Origin: Actinocrispum wychmicini
GTDB taxonomy: Bacteria; Actinomycetota; Actinomycetes; Mycobacteriales; Pseudonocardiaceae
NCBI RefSeq assembly: GCF_004345645.1
Contig: NZ_SLWS01000011.1
Coordinates: 169,160 to 233,159, forward strand
DNA: 64,000 bases
Direction of reading: 5' to 3'
Position 1 is the stretch's first letter, and every line of letters begins with the position of its first letter. Made by a program: the position numbers and the translations under genes. Under the pieces are notes generated by a model. That model saw only the letters and a program-made list of their open reading frames with translations, was not told where the DNA came from and did no database searches. Below, piece by piece: positions 29,223-37,441 of this stretch.

Positions 29223-30809
29223 ATGCGGAATCCGTTACGCCACCGGCGACGAGGTGTCGCGCTGTGCGCCGCCCTCGGATTGATCGCCGCGCCGGCTGCG
29301 GCCGCGGCGCCGGCCGTACCGGTACTGGACTGGCAGCCGTGTGACAGCGGCTTCTTCTGCGCCACCGCTACCGTGCCGTTGGACCAAGCCCACCCCGCCG
29401 GCGCCACCATCCGCCTCGCGGTGATCAAACATCCCGCCACCGATCCCGCCCACCGCATCGGTTCGGTCTTCTTCAACCCGGGTGGCCCCGGTGGTCCCGG
29501 CTTCCCGGGGGTGACCTTGTTGCCGCCGCTGTACGCACACTTCCCGCCGGACCTACGCGCCCGGTTCGACCTGGTCAGTTTCGACCCACGCGGTATCGGA
29601 CAGAGCACCGCCCTCCAGTGCTTCGACACCATCGACCAGGAGCAGCAACTGATCGCCCGCCGGCCGCCAGGATTCCCGGTCGGCGCGGCGCAAGAACGGA
29701 CGTGGGAGAACATCGCCGCCGCTTTGGACGCCGCGTGCGCCGCGCACGCCGGACCGCTGCTCGCGCACGACACCACCGCCGATGTCGCCCGCGACATGGA
29801 CCTGCTGCGTCAGGCCGTCGGCGATCCGACCATGAACTACATCGGTCTGTCCTACGGCAGTTATCTCGGCGCCACCTACGCCAACCTGTTCCCCGACAAA
29901 GTCCGGGCGATCACGCTCGACGGCGCTATCGACCCGGTGGCCTGGGCCACCGGAACAGACGGCTCCGCACGCCGGCTGGGCACCTTCCTGCGACTAGGTT
30001 CCGACGAGGCAGCCGCGGCTGCCCTGGACACGTTCCTCGACCTGTGCGGCCGGGCCACCACCAGTTCCTGCGCCTTCTCCGCGGGTAGCTCGGCCGCCAC
30101 CCACGCCAAGTACACCGCCCTGCTGGACCGGCTGGACAGGCATCCGGTCACCCTGGCGGGGACGACCGTCAACGGGCCGGTCGGCGTGGGCCTGACGATC
30201 AGCGGACTGTTCTACACCCAGCGGATTCCGAACGTGACGACCGGCTGGCCCGGTCTGGCCACCCTCCTGCAAACCCTCTGGGCACACACCAACGGTGATC
30301 CCGCGCCGGCCAGCAACACGATGCCTGCCCCGGACGGCACGTTCCAGCCGCACGCCAACGCGCCGTACCTAGGCCGGGAAGCACAGCTCGGCGTGGTCTG
30401 CTCGGACAGTCCCTACCCGCGCAACCCGGCGTCGTACCCGGCGCAGGCGGCCTTCGCGGCGGCACGCTCCGGCGTGGTCGGCCCAGCGTTGGCCTGGGGC
30501 AGCGAAGGGTGCTCACAGTGGCCGGTACTGGCGCCGCAGCGCTACACCGGACCGTGGAACCACCCCACCCCGGCACCGATCCTCGTGGTCGGCACCACCG
30601 TCGACCCGGTCACCCCTTATCGGGACGCGATTGCCATGTCCCGCGACCTGGCCAACGCCCGGCTGCTGACCGTGCACGGCTACGGCGACACCGCGTTGCT
30701 CAACCACAGCAGTTGCGTGGACACGGTCGAGGATGCGTACTTCGTCACCGGCGCCCTACCCGCGCCCGGCACGGTCTGCGAGCAGGACCAGGCCCCGTTC
30801 GCCGGGTAA
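29223..30809 (+). CDS. Secreted tripeptidyl aminopeptidase-type alpha/beta hydrolase
   Basis: 528 residues with a basic signal peptide (MRNPLRHRRRGVALCAALG, cleavage after AAAA). The alpha/beta-hydrolase core shows the oxyanion region FFNPGGPGGPG, a nucleophile elbow GLSYGSYLG, an acid in ILVVGTTVDPVTPY, and the catalytic His in GYGDTALLNHSSC. Cysteine pairs fit an exported protein. This matches the Streptomyces SlpD/SlpE and TAP family, which removes N-terminal tripeptides or dipeptides outside the cell. Monocistronic. Confidence 0.88.
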   Translation: MRNPLRHRRRGVALCAALGLIAAPAAAAAPAVPVLDWQPCDSGFFCATATVPLDQAHPAGATIRLAVIKHPATDPAHRIGSVFFNPGGPGGPGFPGVTLLPPLYAHFPPDLRARFDLVSFDPRGIGQSTALQCFDTIDQEQQLIARRPPGFPVGAAQERTWENIAAALDAACAAHAGPLLAHDTTADVARDMDLLRQAVGDPTMNYIGLSYGSYLGATYANLFPDKVRAITLDGAIDPVAWATGTDGSARRLGTFLRLGSDEAAAAALDTFLDLCGRATTSSCAFSAGSSAATHAKYTALLDRLDRHPVTLAGTTVNGPVGVGLTISGLFYTQRIPNVTTGWPGLATLLQTLWAHTNGDPAPASNTMPAPDGTFQPHANAPYLGREAQLGVVCSDSPYPRNPASYPAQAAFAAARSGVVGPALAWGSEGCSQWPVLAPQRYTGPWNHPTPAPILVVGTTVDPVTPYRDAIAMSRDLANARLLTVHGYGDTALLNHSSCVDTVEDAYFVTGALPAPGTVCEQDQAPFAG

Positions 30810-31591
30810 CCCCGATCCAGATCCCGCATCAACCGACGCTGGCCCGGACAAACGTCCGCGGGCGGCCGACCTTCGAGCTGACTGACGTTCCACAGTGGAG
30901 GGACACCCGGACAACAGCCGGCTCGGCCGGCATCGGTTCTCCGCACGCCAGCACACCGCACGGGCCGCGACGCCACGCCACAGCCCCCAACTGATCCGCC
31001 GACCATCGAACATCCGCTTCTGCCGCGAAGCGGTTCCACCCGTCCGCACTCGCTGGGTACATCAGTGATCGGGACACCAAGTTCGCGATGGCGTTCGATG
31101 AGGTCTTCGGGAGCGAGGGCGTGGAGATCGTCAAGACGCCGCCGCGCACGCTGGGGGCGAACTGCTACAGGCAACCCCTCGCTGCGTTCGCTCCAGCGAC
31201 GCAGCGGCCTGCCGCCGAGCACGCTCAGCGAGGTACTGCGCCGCGAACGGCTGCCCAAACGCGGGTGTTGCCGGCATTTCTCGGGGCTTGTGGCGTTCCT
31301 GCGCAGGGGCAGCAGGAGTGGATGGACGCCTGGGGCAGGCTCACCGCCTCCTCCATGCCGACTGATCGCCAGGAGACCGGGTAGTCCGGAACTGCTCCGA
31401 GCTGGCCACCTAGCCTCCGCGACCGCACCGACTACGGACAGTACCGTTCACCTGCCCTGCTCCCCGGGCCGAACCCGGGGCTAGTAGGGCAGGTTGCTAA
31501 ATGGCGGGCCGGACGCTGGCGCGGCGACATCGCGCTATGCGGCTACACGAAGTGTCTCCACCGGCTCGGGCTCAGGACGTAGGGTCGTGTC
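30810..31591. other. Intergenic region containing IS debris
   Basis: About 780 bp with no intact gene. It holds the transposase fragment listed separately. A CCCGGG-containing inverted repeat around 31466-31482 (CCCCGGGCC...CCCGGGG) could act as a terminator-like hairpin. The last 30 bases lead into the interrupted kinase gene. Confidence 0.45.
31058..31177 (+). pseudogene. IS integrase-core (rve) transposase fragment
   Basis: About 40 codons read YISDRDTKFAMAFDEVFGSE and continue EIVKTPPRT...ANCY. This matches the DDE integrase segment with the second catalytic Asp (SDRDxKF) and the following TPxxxPxANCYAER stretch of IS3/IS481-like transposases. The frame then breaks and the catalytic Glu region is lost. 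No terminal repeats or remaining IS body were found. Confidence 0.6.
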
Positions 31592-32044
31592 ATGGCGCGT
31601 CTGATCCACCTCAACGGCCCCTCACGCGTGGGAAAGTCGACCCTCGCTCGTCGCTATGCCAACGAGCACCCGGGAACGCTTGCGCTCGATCTGGATGTAC
31701 TCGCGGGGTTGATCGGCGGGTGGAAGGAGAACTTCTCCGCTGCTCTGGAGATGGCCCGGGGTCACGGGCGGGAGTTGGCCACGCGGCACCTGCGCCATGG
31801 ATACGACGTGGTTCTCCCGCAACTGGTGACCGTTCATGACCGCGATCCGGATCCGGCCTTCGAGGCAGCAGCCTGCGTGGCTGGGGCTACTTACATCGAA
31901 GTGGCCCTCATCGTCGACGACCGCGAGCATCTTCAACGCCTGCGTGGCAAGCGTCCAACCAACGATGTCGAGGCACGGATCCAGACGGCGCTGGAAGATC
32001 CCAATTCTGACTTGGTCAACAGGATCCGTGGTCACCTTGATGAG
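31592..32044 (+). pseudogene. Interrupted P-loop kinase gene, 5' part
   Basis: The 151 codons up to 32044 encode a P-loop kinase related to chloramphenicol phosphotransferase/AAA_33 enzymes: IHLNGPSRVGKSTLARRY (Walker A) and LALDLDVLAGLIGG. The natural frame is cut at HLDE by the element at 32045. Joining 32044 directly to 50887 removes the element and one copy of the 14-bp duplication and restores HLDEYLARRPRAIQ to a stop at 50985, giving 183 residues. In the present arrangement the frame runs 16 codons into the terminal repeat to a TAA at 32090-32092, so a 166-residue chimeric protein could still be made. Confidence 0.85.
32031..32044 (+). repeat. Target-site duplication, left copy
   Basis: GTCACCTTGATGAG directly abuts the left terminal inverted repeat. 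An identical copy in the same orientation abuts the right end at 50873-50886. The bases on either side differ, so the duplication is exactly 14 bp. Known casposon integrations give duplications of about this length. Confidence 0.95.
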
Positions 32045-32166
32045 GGGTATGAATACCAGGACCGCCCCAAGCGATACAGAATTCGGACATAACCGGCGTG
32101 TTGGGTCCACAGTAGACGTGTCCACATAGGAGCGCCCCCGGCGTGGTGGGTGCCGGGGGCGCGTGG
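32045..32166 (+). repeat. Left terminal inverted repeat, 122 bp
   Basis: Identical over 122 bp to the reverse complement of 50751-50872. Sub-structure: the outer tip contains the palindrome GGTATGAATACC (32046-32057); two direct GTCCACA copies lie 15 bp apart (32105-32111, 32120-32126); and the inner end holds an 11-bp stem, GCGCCCCCGGC (32132-32142) with GCCGGGGGCGC (32152-32162). These are candidate casposase or terminal-protein recognition sites. Confidence 0.95.
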
Positions 32167-32317
32167 GGGACCGACGGAGTCCTTGTGGGGCTACCTTTCG
32201 GGCGGTTCTATTGGCCTCCTGATCGTGTCGCGGAATTGTGCACACCGGCACGGGACAAAGCCGCACTGCGTGCAACGATCTTCAGGCGTGAGCCGTCCAT
32301 CTTCGTCAGGCACTCAT

Positions 32318-32497
32318 CTACCGTTTCGGTGAAGTCGGATTGCTTCCGTTCGTCAACTGTTCGATGAACCAGTCCTGATAGGACGGGTCTTCATGCGGGT
32401 TAGGTTCCTCGGGTATGAGCGCCCACAACTCGGACAGCAGACGGTCTAGCTCTTCGTCGCTGATCGCATATCGGCGAGGGAACAGGCCAAGGAACAT
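32318..32497 (-). CDS. Small acidic hypothetical protein (59 aa)
   Basis: Starts at the ATG at 32497 with GGAGA 7 bases upstream; the frame is open further upstream but lacks a better start. It encodes MFLGLFPRRYAISDEELDRL followed by an acidic, Pro-containing helix-rich segment. Last gene of the leftward arm, 150 bp from the left terminal repeat. No family recognised. Confidence 0.55.
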   Translation of the reverse strand: MFLGLFPRRYAISDEELDRLLSELWALIPEEPNPHEDPSYQDWFIEQLTNGSNPTSPKR

Positions 32498-32605
32498 GGT
32501 TTCGTCTCCGGTTCGTTGGTCCGTACCCGGTAGCGACGGGGTCAGTCCCTCGGACGCCCCAACGTGGTCCGGGGGGCTGACGACTCCAGGCATGGCGGAT
32601 AGCCT

Positions 32606-32734
32606 TCACTTCGGGGGCGGTCTATCCCCGCGACAGGCGCACGTTGACAACCCGCATCCACAGCCCTTAGCGGCTGGGGGGCACTGGCATTCCGTCGGTG
32701 CCTTACCGCACGTGCCGCACCACGTGTCACTCAT
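32606..32734 (-). CDS. Cys-rich putative zinc-binding mini-protein (42 aa)
   Basis: A very short gene. The product reads MSDTWCGTCGKAPTECQCPP, then GCGCGLSTCACRGD. It has eight Cys in 42 residues arranged as CxxC, CxC, CxC and CxC, a pattern for one or two zinc sites. The ATG overlaps the end of the upstream gene (ATGAGTGA), showing translational coupling. Possibly a regulator or nucleic-acid-binding factor of the element, which is inference. Confidence 0.6.
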   Translation of the reverse strand: MSDTWCGTCGKAPTECQCPPAAKGCGCGLSTCACRGDRPPPK

Positions 32735-32954
32735 GGGTCGTACTTCCGTTTGGGTCTTCGTCGAGACCAGCTACTTGAAAATGCCGTTTACGGATCACCT
32801 TGATGTTCATGCCCCGGCACGCTCGAACCGCATCTTCATGTTTTTCCATCGGTTCACCGATCATCGCATCTTCAATACGGTCCCACACGTAGTAGCCGTG
32901 TTCGTTGGCTTTCGGAAGATATCTGCCCACGGGTAGGAAGTTGTTGAAACCCAT
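32727..32954 (-). CDS. Small hypothetical protein (75 aa)
   Basis: Start at the ATG at 32954, or a GTG one codon earlier that overlaps the upstream stop. The product, MGFNNFLPVGRYLPKANEHG then YYVWDRIEDAMIGEP, is mixed and hydrophilic with one Cys. It overlaps both neighbours by a few bases within the leftward operon. No family recognised. Confidence 0.55.
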   Translation of the reverse strand: MGFNNFLPVGRYLPKANEHGYYVWDRIEDAMIGEPMEKHEDAVRACRGMNIKVIRKRHFQVAGLDEDPNGSTTHE

Positions 32955-33406
32955 CACGCCTCAACTTCCACTATTTGAGCGTGGACGGGGTCCACTTCTG
33001 GGAGATGGCACCGTCCACAGATGCCGTCGATTGACACCGACGGATGAGGGTGCAGGATGACCTCACCGAAGATATGGGTAGCGACCCGTCCCTCTTCGAC
33101 CACTCCGACAGAGCTATCCGTGTCCGCAGCGACACACTTTCGGATTGTGTGAAGAAGCACCCTAACGATCTCCCGGTATGCCACGGGTGCGAGCGACACC
33201 CCCGTCGCCAACGTCAACCAGTTAGTCACCGCGTCCCGGGCGCTGACGAGCGCTGCGAGCGCATGGGTCTCTTCGGGCCCTGGGGCGTCGGTTGGTTCGG
33301 GGTCCTCCCAGTCGGGTTGCAGCGGGGGGAGCGGGTAGTCGCCGCCGCGTGGCGTGCGGTGCGCGGGTCTGGTGTCGCTGGTCGGCGGGGGTTGTCTGGG
33401 TGTCAC
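32954..33406 (-). CDS. Hypothetical protein with Pro-rich N-terminus and CxxC end
   Basis: 150 residues. The first 45 are Pro/Arg-rich and probably disordered. The centre is helical (LAALVSARDAVTNWLTLA, YREIVRVLLHTIRKCVAAD). The end has CGRCHLPEVDPVHAQ, where CxxCH may bind metal. First gene of the short leftward operon 33406-32318, just downstream of a palindrome at 33457-33477 that may control it. Confidence 0.6.
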   Translation of the reverse strand: MTPRQPPPTSDTRPAHRTPRGGDYPLPPLQPDWEDPEPTDAPGPEETHALAALVSARDAVTNWLTLATGVSLAPVAYREIVRVLLHTIRKCVAADTDSSVGVVEEGRVATHIFGEVILHPHPSVSIDGICGRCHLPEVDPVHAQIVEVEA

Positions 33407-33456
33407 CGTTCGTCTCCTTCGTCAGGAGTCGAACGGTAGAAACGCCTGGCGGCTGT

Positions 33457-33477
33457 GGGTTTACAAGTTGTAAACCC
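33457..33477. promoter_or_regulatory. Palindromic operator candidate
   Basis: GGGTTTACA AGT TGTAAACCC: perfect 9-bp arms around a 3-bp centre. It lies in the 81-bp gap between the XRE-TPR regulator gene and the start of the operon that begins at 33406, the place expected for a regulator binding site. It could equally be a short hairpin ending the regulator transcript. Confidence 0.5.
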
Positions 33478-33487
33478 CGAGCGAACG

Positions 33488-34708
33488 TCACCCTTTAGGG
33501 GTAAGCCCTAGCGCAAGGGCTAGAGCACGCAACTTTGTTCCACGTTTTGCGTGCCTAAGCTGACCTGTAACAACATCACGCACGAACGCGTTATTTCGCA
33601 CTCTCTGAGGCGCCAACTGTTCAGCCTTCAATAGCAACTCAGCGCCGGTTTCCCGCGTCCGCTTCTCATCAATAAGCGCGCGCCCTACATCGGAGTAGAA
33701 AGCCGCTTGGCGTCCCGGGCTAGGAATGCTCTCTACATGAACATTACGCGCGATTTCGGCTACATTACCGGTGTCACCTAGTTCAACGCTCACCGCGACG
33801 CGCCAGATTCCGATATTAGTCTCGCCAAACCACATCTTAGAGAATGTGCCAACTTCGGTATCGAGCCGACTTGCTACGGCTGTAGCTTCGTCAAGGTGAG
33901 TGGCTGCTGTGTCGCGATCGGACTGTGTCGCTGCTGCGAGTGCAGCTGACAGATGCAACGTGCCGTAAGCTTGGGTGACCTCACGGTCATTCAATGACGG
34001 GCTGATCTCCTCAGCCATCTGAACGGCACGTTGATACTGTTGCAGACGATTTGCGGACCCCATCGCAAAACCCCGATAGAAGCTCATAATGGCGCGCCAT
34101 TGTGGGACATCCAGTTCCTCGGCGCATTGTTGACCGGCTTTCGCTGCCAAGAGTGACAATCCATTGACACCACCGCCGCCCAAATATTTAGTCAAAGCGA
34201 CAGCCGACTTGTATGTATTAGTCAACCCGAGAAGAATCTCTCGTCGGTGTCCTGGATCACGTACGTACAGAGCGTGAAGCTCTTTCAACAGATTAGGTAC
34301 CAGTTCCGCTTGGGTCGCGTAGTCGGCGTGCACATGCATCAAATCAATCGACCGTGCTACGTCTGCTTTAACCTCGTGCCATTCTCGCGCACGTTCGCCT
34401 GGATCGTTGCCTAGTTCGCAAATGTCAAGTGCACTAATGATCGGGACAAGTTGAGCTTGTGTCCGCTCTTCGTCTTGCGTCAGCGTGCGTTCCCAGGGCT
34501 TCTCTGTTAGTTCAAATGGAGACACCCGGAGAGCGTTCGCTAGCGCCTCAAGCGTTGCCCGTTTGCTAACCGCACGGTTGCCAGATTCAATCAGGGACAG
34601 GTAACCCGCGCTAATACCTGCTAGACCTGCGGTTGCCTCCTGACTCATATCCCGCAATAGCCGCAATCGTCGTACGTTTCGTCCTATGTGCGAGTCTTCG
34701 TTCTTCAC
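33488..34708 (-). CDS. XRE-family HTH regulator with TPR-like C-terminus
   Basis: 406 residues from a GTG at 34708. The HTH occupies about residues 8-65: IGRNVRRLRLLRDMSQEAT, GISAGYLSLIESGNRA and LEALANALRVSPFELT. The remaining 340 residues are paired helices of TPR type (SANRLQQYQRAVQMAEEI, ATHLDEATAVASRLDTEV). Similar XRE-TPR proteins occur twice in the conjugative-element remnant at 52.5 and 60.6 kb. The gene has clearly more A+T than the host flanks. It is the best candidate for the element's lysogeny-type regulator. Two GTACCAC repeats lie upstream and a palindrome lies downstream. Confidence 0.8.
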   Translation of the reverse strand: MKNEDSHIGRNVRRLRLLRDMSQEATAGLAGISAGYLSLIESGNRAVSKRATLEALANALRVSPFELTEKPWERTLTQDEERTQAQLVPIISALDICELGNDPGERAREWHEVKADVARSIDLMHVHADYATQAELVPNLLKELHALYVRDPGHRREILLGLTNTYKSAVALTKYLGGGGVNGLSLLAAKAGQQCAEELDVPQWRAIMSFYRGFAMGSANRLQQYQRAVQMAEEISPSLNDREVTQAYGTLHLSAALAAATQSDRDTAATHLDEATAVASRLDTEVGTFSKMWFGETNIGIWRVAVSVELGDTGNVAEIARNVHVESIPSPGRQAAFYSDVGRALIDEKRTRETGAELLLKAEQLAPQRVRNNAFVRDVVTGQLRHAKRGTKLRALALALGLTPKG

Positions 34709-34736
34709 GGCAGCATCCCATTCGGTATTCAGCAGG

Positions 34737-34760
34737 GTACCACGTGTTCAATTGTACCAC
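34737..34760. promoter_or_regulatory. Direct repeats upstream of the regulator gene
   Basis: GTACCAC occurs at 34737-34743 and again at 34754-34760, 17 bp apart, on the same face of the helix about 30-50 bp upstream of the regulator start. On the coding strand this reads GTGGTACAATTG with an extended -10-like TACAAT. It is a candidate promoter with operators. Confidence 0.35.
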
Positions 34761-34791
34761 CGCGTGATCCAGCAAGAACGCCGCTACCTAT

Positions 34792-35442
34792 TCACTCGGT
34801 CACCGGAATATCGGCGCAAAAGCTCACCGATACCGCAGGACCAACGTTAACCACCCGCACCTGACCATCCGGTTGCACATCGGCGAACATCGCAATCCCG
34901 TTGTCTGTCATCGAAACACGACGGGTAGCTGACACCGGCCGGTACCCTTCAGGCAGCGTCGCAATCGTCGTGAAATCGGCTCGTGTACCTGGTTTCACAG
35001 TTCCTTCCAGATGCACAAACCCATGCGGCAGCAGCCGAGCGGTCAACGGCGCGTAAGGGTCGCCCCAATTTGTCCAGCCGTTCTGAAGCGGCAACGCGTG
35101 CGCCGATTCGAACACGAAGTTCGCGTGCGTGTACCAAAACCCGTTGGCCTGCCGGAACGCCACACCCATGCTTGACACGGGATCGGTCAGCCAAATGCCC
35201 TCTTCGTCATTGTGTAGATCAGCTGTGAATTCGAGTAACGGACCGTCCGCGTCGGTCTTTCCGATGGACATGGTTTCGGCTGGGGCCTGGATACGGTAGA
35301 CCCTGCCGTCTCCGCCCGTGATTTCGATGACGGGCACGTTCCCGGGGGCGGTGTAGATCCTGATGCGTGTTGGTGTCGTGCCGGTCACCATGACTTCCTG
35401 GGCCGTGACCACAGGCCCCTGATCAAATTCAAGGGAGGTCAT
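34792..35442 (-). CDS. Spike/fibre-type virion protein candidate
   Basis: Start at the ATG at 35442 (MTSLEFDQGPVVTAQEVMV); codons upstream are a frame extension overlapping the previous gene. 216 residues, beta-rich throughout. The last 90 residues resemble phage tail-fibre tips (WTNWGDPYAPLTARLLPHGF, LEGTVKPGTRADFTTIATLP, then EGYRP). That LPxGYRP pattern recurs in receptor-binding trimers of actinophages. It overlaps the upstream gene by 4 nt. Likely the receptor-binding or vertex protein. Confidence 0.65.
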   Translation of the reverse strand: MTSLEFDQGPVVTAQEVMVTGTTPTRIRIYTAPGNVPVIEITGGDGRVYRIQAPAETMSIGKTDADGPLLEFTADLHNDEEGIWLTDPVSSMGVAFRQANGFWYTHANFVFESAHALPLQNGWTNWGDPYAPLTARLLPHGFVHLEGTVKPGTRADFTTIATLPEGYRPVSATRRVSMTDNGIAMFADVQPDGQVRVVNVGPAVSVSFCADIPVTE

Positions 35443-35786
35443 AGCAGGGTTCCTCTCGTATACAGGGATGCTGTCGGGATCGTTCCGGCCCCTGTGCCCC
35501 ACACGAGGTAGGTTCCGATGCCGGGCGGTATCGGGATGGGGTGTATGAGCACGAAACCAGTACACAGAGCGGATGGCATGTTCAGTAGCCGTTCCTGTTC
35601 GTCCCATAACGCGAGTCCGTCTGTGGTCATGATGTCTTTTGGTGGGACGATGACGCCTCGTAGAATTTCGCGGGGAACGTTATGGATTCTGAATGAAATG
35701 ACCCACACAACACCGCTGTAACCCCACCTGTCGCCACGTGTGAGAACGCCTTGTTCGGTTTCTCTTGGTATCGTGAATGTGGTCAT
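35439..35786 (-). CDS. Small beta-rich virion protein candidate
   Basis: 115 residues from the ATG at 35786 (MTTFTIPRETEQGVL), in ATGA overlap with the upstream gene. The composition is beta-strand rich (WGYSGVVWVISFRIHNVP, LCTGFVLIHPIPIPPGIGTY). The gene lies between the spike candidate and small proteins, so a structural role such as vertex or spike base is plausible. No family recognised. Confidence 0.55.
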   Translation of the reverse strand: MTTFTIPRETEQGVLTRGDRWGYSGVVWVISFRIHNVPREILRGVIVPPKDIMTTDGLALWDEQERLLNMPSALCTGFVLIHPIPIPPGIGTYLVWGTGAGTIPTASLYTRGTLL

Positions 35787-35989
35787 AGCCGTCGGCCCGT
35801 GTCGATTAGCCAATCGTTCTTGAGTGGCGTCTCTGTGACGTATCCGTACCTGGCGCAGTACTTCACCAGTTGTCGTTCAGTGCGGGTTAGTTCGGATAAG
35901 CGAACGCCACCGTCCACCCGTTTCTGTAGGCGGACGATGGCGTATCGCAACTTACCGTTTGGCATTTCTGCGATCCAGGTAGAAGTCAA
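35783..35989 (-). CDS. Small hypothetical protein (about 68 aa)
   Basis: Start uncertain: TTG at 35989 or ATG at 35965 (MPNGKLRYAIVRLQKR). It encodes a basic, compact protein with VRLSELTRTERQLVKYCARY, a helix-turn-helix-like stretch. It overlaps the downstream gene by 4 nt. The upstream end overlaps another possible small gene, which favours the ATG. Function unknown. Confidence 0.5.
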   Translation of the reverse strand: MTSTWIAEMPNGKLRYAIVRLQKRVDGGVRLSELTRTERQLVKYCARYGYVTETPLKNDWLIDTGRRL

Positions 35990-36092
35990 TCACTACGCCT
36001 AGCATGATGCGTCTTTGCCCCCCGGCGCGTGTCCATTTGGACCTGAGTTTCGCGAGCATCACGTCAATGCGACGGACTTCTACCGGCTGCAC
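35952..36092 (-). CDS. Possible 46-aa basic protein
   Basis: GTG start at 36092, only three bases after the stop of the upstream gene, and a TAA at 35952. The product begins VQPVEVRRIDVMLAKLRSKW and ends DFYLDRRNAKR; it is rich in Arg/Lys. It fills a gap in an otherwise gapless operon, the main argument that it is real. It overlaps the next gene if that one uses the TTG start. Confidence 0.4.
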   Translation of the reverse strand: MQPVEVRRIDVMLAKLRSKWTRAGGQRRIMLGVVIDFYLDRRNAKR

Positions 36093-36095
36093 GAT

Positions 36096-36266
36096 TCAGT
36101 CCCCGAGATGCCGTTGCAGCTCATGCATGACTGTTGGGAGCACGCTCACATACTGATCCGGCAACACTTTTTCGACTGTCGTGTCGTTTTCGAAGTCCCG
36201 CACAGTGAGTGTGTATTTCCCTGTGTCGTCCATGACGACGGACGCTGACAAGATTTCTTTGGTCAC
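36096..36266 (-). CDS. Small hypothetical protein (56 aa)
   Basis: GTG start at 36266 overlaps the stop of the upstream gene (GTGA). The product is VTKEILSASVVMDDTGKYTL followed by an acidic strand and a C-terminal helix (VSVLPTVMHELQRHLGD). No family recognised; part of the leftward virion/lysis operon. Confidence 0.5.
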   Translation of the reverse strand: MTKEILSASVVMDDTGKYTLTVRDFENDTTVEKVLPDQYVSVLPTVMHELQRHLGD

Positions 36267-36562
36267 TTCGTGTCGACCTTTTTGACTGCGACCAGCAGGC
36301 ACACGGCTTTGTCCACGGGTGCTGGCCGGTTCGAGTCGTCCCGTGGCGAAACTGTGATCTCGTACTCGTCCTTGTGCAGCGTTCTGAATCGTCTAGTTGC
36401 TAAGACGACATCCCTGAGTTCGCGTTGTGGTCCCTCTACCCGAACGACACCTGTCTTGGATTTCAGGGCCTCAGTGACCATTTCCTGAACTACGGGCGGA
36501 ATGTCTTTGCGTTGACGGCCCCGTGCGATGGTTGACGGACTGGCCTTGATACTGAGAGTCAT
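36263..36562 (-). CDS. Hypothetical protein (99 aa), first of a leftward gene group
   Basis: The ATG at 36562 is preceded by a strong GGGAGGGAA site, so upstream codons in the same frame are not used. Sequence: MTLSIKASPSTIARGRQRKD, then a helix and VRVEGPQRELRDVVLATRRF with further strands. Basic and small; possibly nucleic-acid binding. A promoter candidate lies about 35-65 bp upstream. Confidence 0.55.
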   Translation of the reverse strand: MTLSIKASPSTIARGRQRKDIPPVVQEMVTEALKSKTGVVRVEGPQRELRDVVLATRRFRTLHKDEYEITVSPRDDSNRPAPVDKAVCLLVAVKKVDTK

Positions 36563-36593
36563 GGGGGTTCCCTCCCTTTTAGACACCGTCTGA

Positions 36594-36624
36594 CGTATAT
36601 GGAGTCTAGCTCCGGTTCGATCAA
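36594..36624 (-). promoter_or_regulatory. Promoter candidate for the 36562-34792 genes
   Basis: On the - strand, TTGATC (36624-36619) and CATATA (36601-36596) are separated by 17 bp, a reasonable sigma-70-type pair, in the 187-bp gap between the endolysin gene and the gene starting at 36562. Motif match is moderate. Confidence 0.35.
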
Positions 36625-36749
36625 CACAATACCGGCCGGATGTCGTTTCAATTACGAAGAGATCACGATCGGGACGGTGCTCCGGTTTTATGGCCACATT
36701 TTCACTCGACTGGAGTAGTCGTTTCAGCAGGCCAGACCCGTCCGGTATG

Positions 36750-37430
36750 TCACCGGAACCCCAGGGCCGACCAGGTCAGCGGCCCTACGATCCCGTCGGC
36801 CTTAAGCCCTAGCCGTTCCTGCGCATACACGACACGCGAACGAGTAAGAGCACCGAACACACCGTCAACAACAAGAGGATCCATCCGGGGATACCAGGCG
36901 TTAAGAACACGCTGGACGTCGCGTACGTCATCACCCGTAGATCCGAGAGATAGGGTCGGGCGATTGGACGGGCCGGGGTTGCCGTGATTTCTCACCCACT
37001 CGGCCACCTGATCGAAGTTGCCGACGATTTCCCAATGCATCTCGTCAACAGGGCTACCGCCGCTGTAGTCGCCACCCCATCGAATCAGGCCACCACATTC
37101 ACTCAGGATGGCACGGATTGCGGCTACCTGATTCGCGTTGAACGTTCCTCGCTTCCCGGAGGGATGCTGGGTGGCGTTGAGATCGATAGCGGTGGCCGAC
37201 GCGTGGTTACTCCACACCCGGGTGCCAGCAATGACGCGGTGTGCGTATCCCCAGTCGTCAGCCGGCCCAGGGGCATCTAGACTTTCCACTCTGGCGCTGA
37301 ATTGCCGGGCGACGTACATGAGGATGTCGCCGCCGGGGCCGTCTACCACAATGAGCTTGGTGTTGGTGCCGTCTACGAGTCGCGCGGTTCGGGGCGGATC
37401 GATGGGCCACCCGTTTTGTGAAACTGTCAT
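36750..37430 (-). CDS. Endolysin: M15 peptidase plus peptidoglycan-binding domain
   Basis: Start at the ATG at 37430 with an AAAGGA site; 226 residues. An M15/VanY-like L,D-peptidase domain shows the zinc motif SNHASATAIDLNATQHP (H...D) and the second half DEMHWEIVGNF (the Glu/His pair). The C-terminal 65 residues form a PG_binding_1 domain (LGSTGDDVRDVQRVLNA, VVDGVFGALTRSRV). There is no signal peptide, so release needs a holin or it acts at lysis. It cleaves peptide cross-links of the host cell wall. Confidence 0.85.
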   Translation of the reverse strand: MTVSQNGWPIDPPRTARLVDGTNTKLIVVDGPGGDILMYVARQFSARVESLDAPGPADDWGYAHRVIAGTRVWSNHASATAIDLNATQHPSGKRGTFNANQVAAIRAILSECGGLIRWGGDYSGGSPVDEMHWEIVGNFDQVAEWVRNHGNPGPSNRPTLSLGSTGDDVRDVQRVLNAWYPRMDPLVVDGVFGALTRSRVVYAQERLGLKADGIVGPLTWSALGFR

Positions 37431-37441
37431 CACGGTTCCTT

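Noticed and set aside
32143..32367. Short + strand frame starting inside the left terminal repeat
   Set aside because: It begins within the repeat, has no ribosome-binding site and overlaps the better supported gene at 32318-32497.
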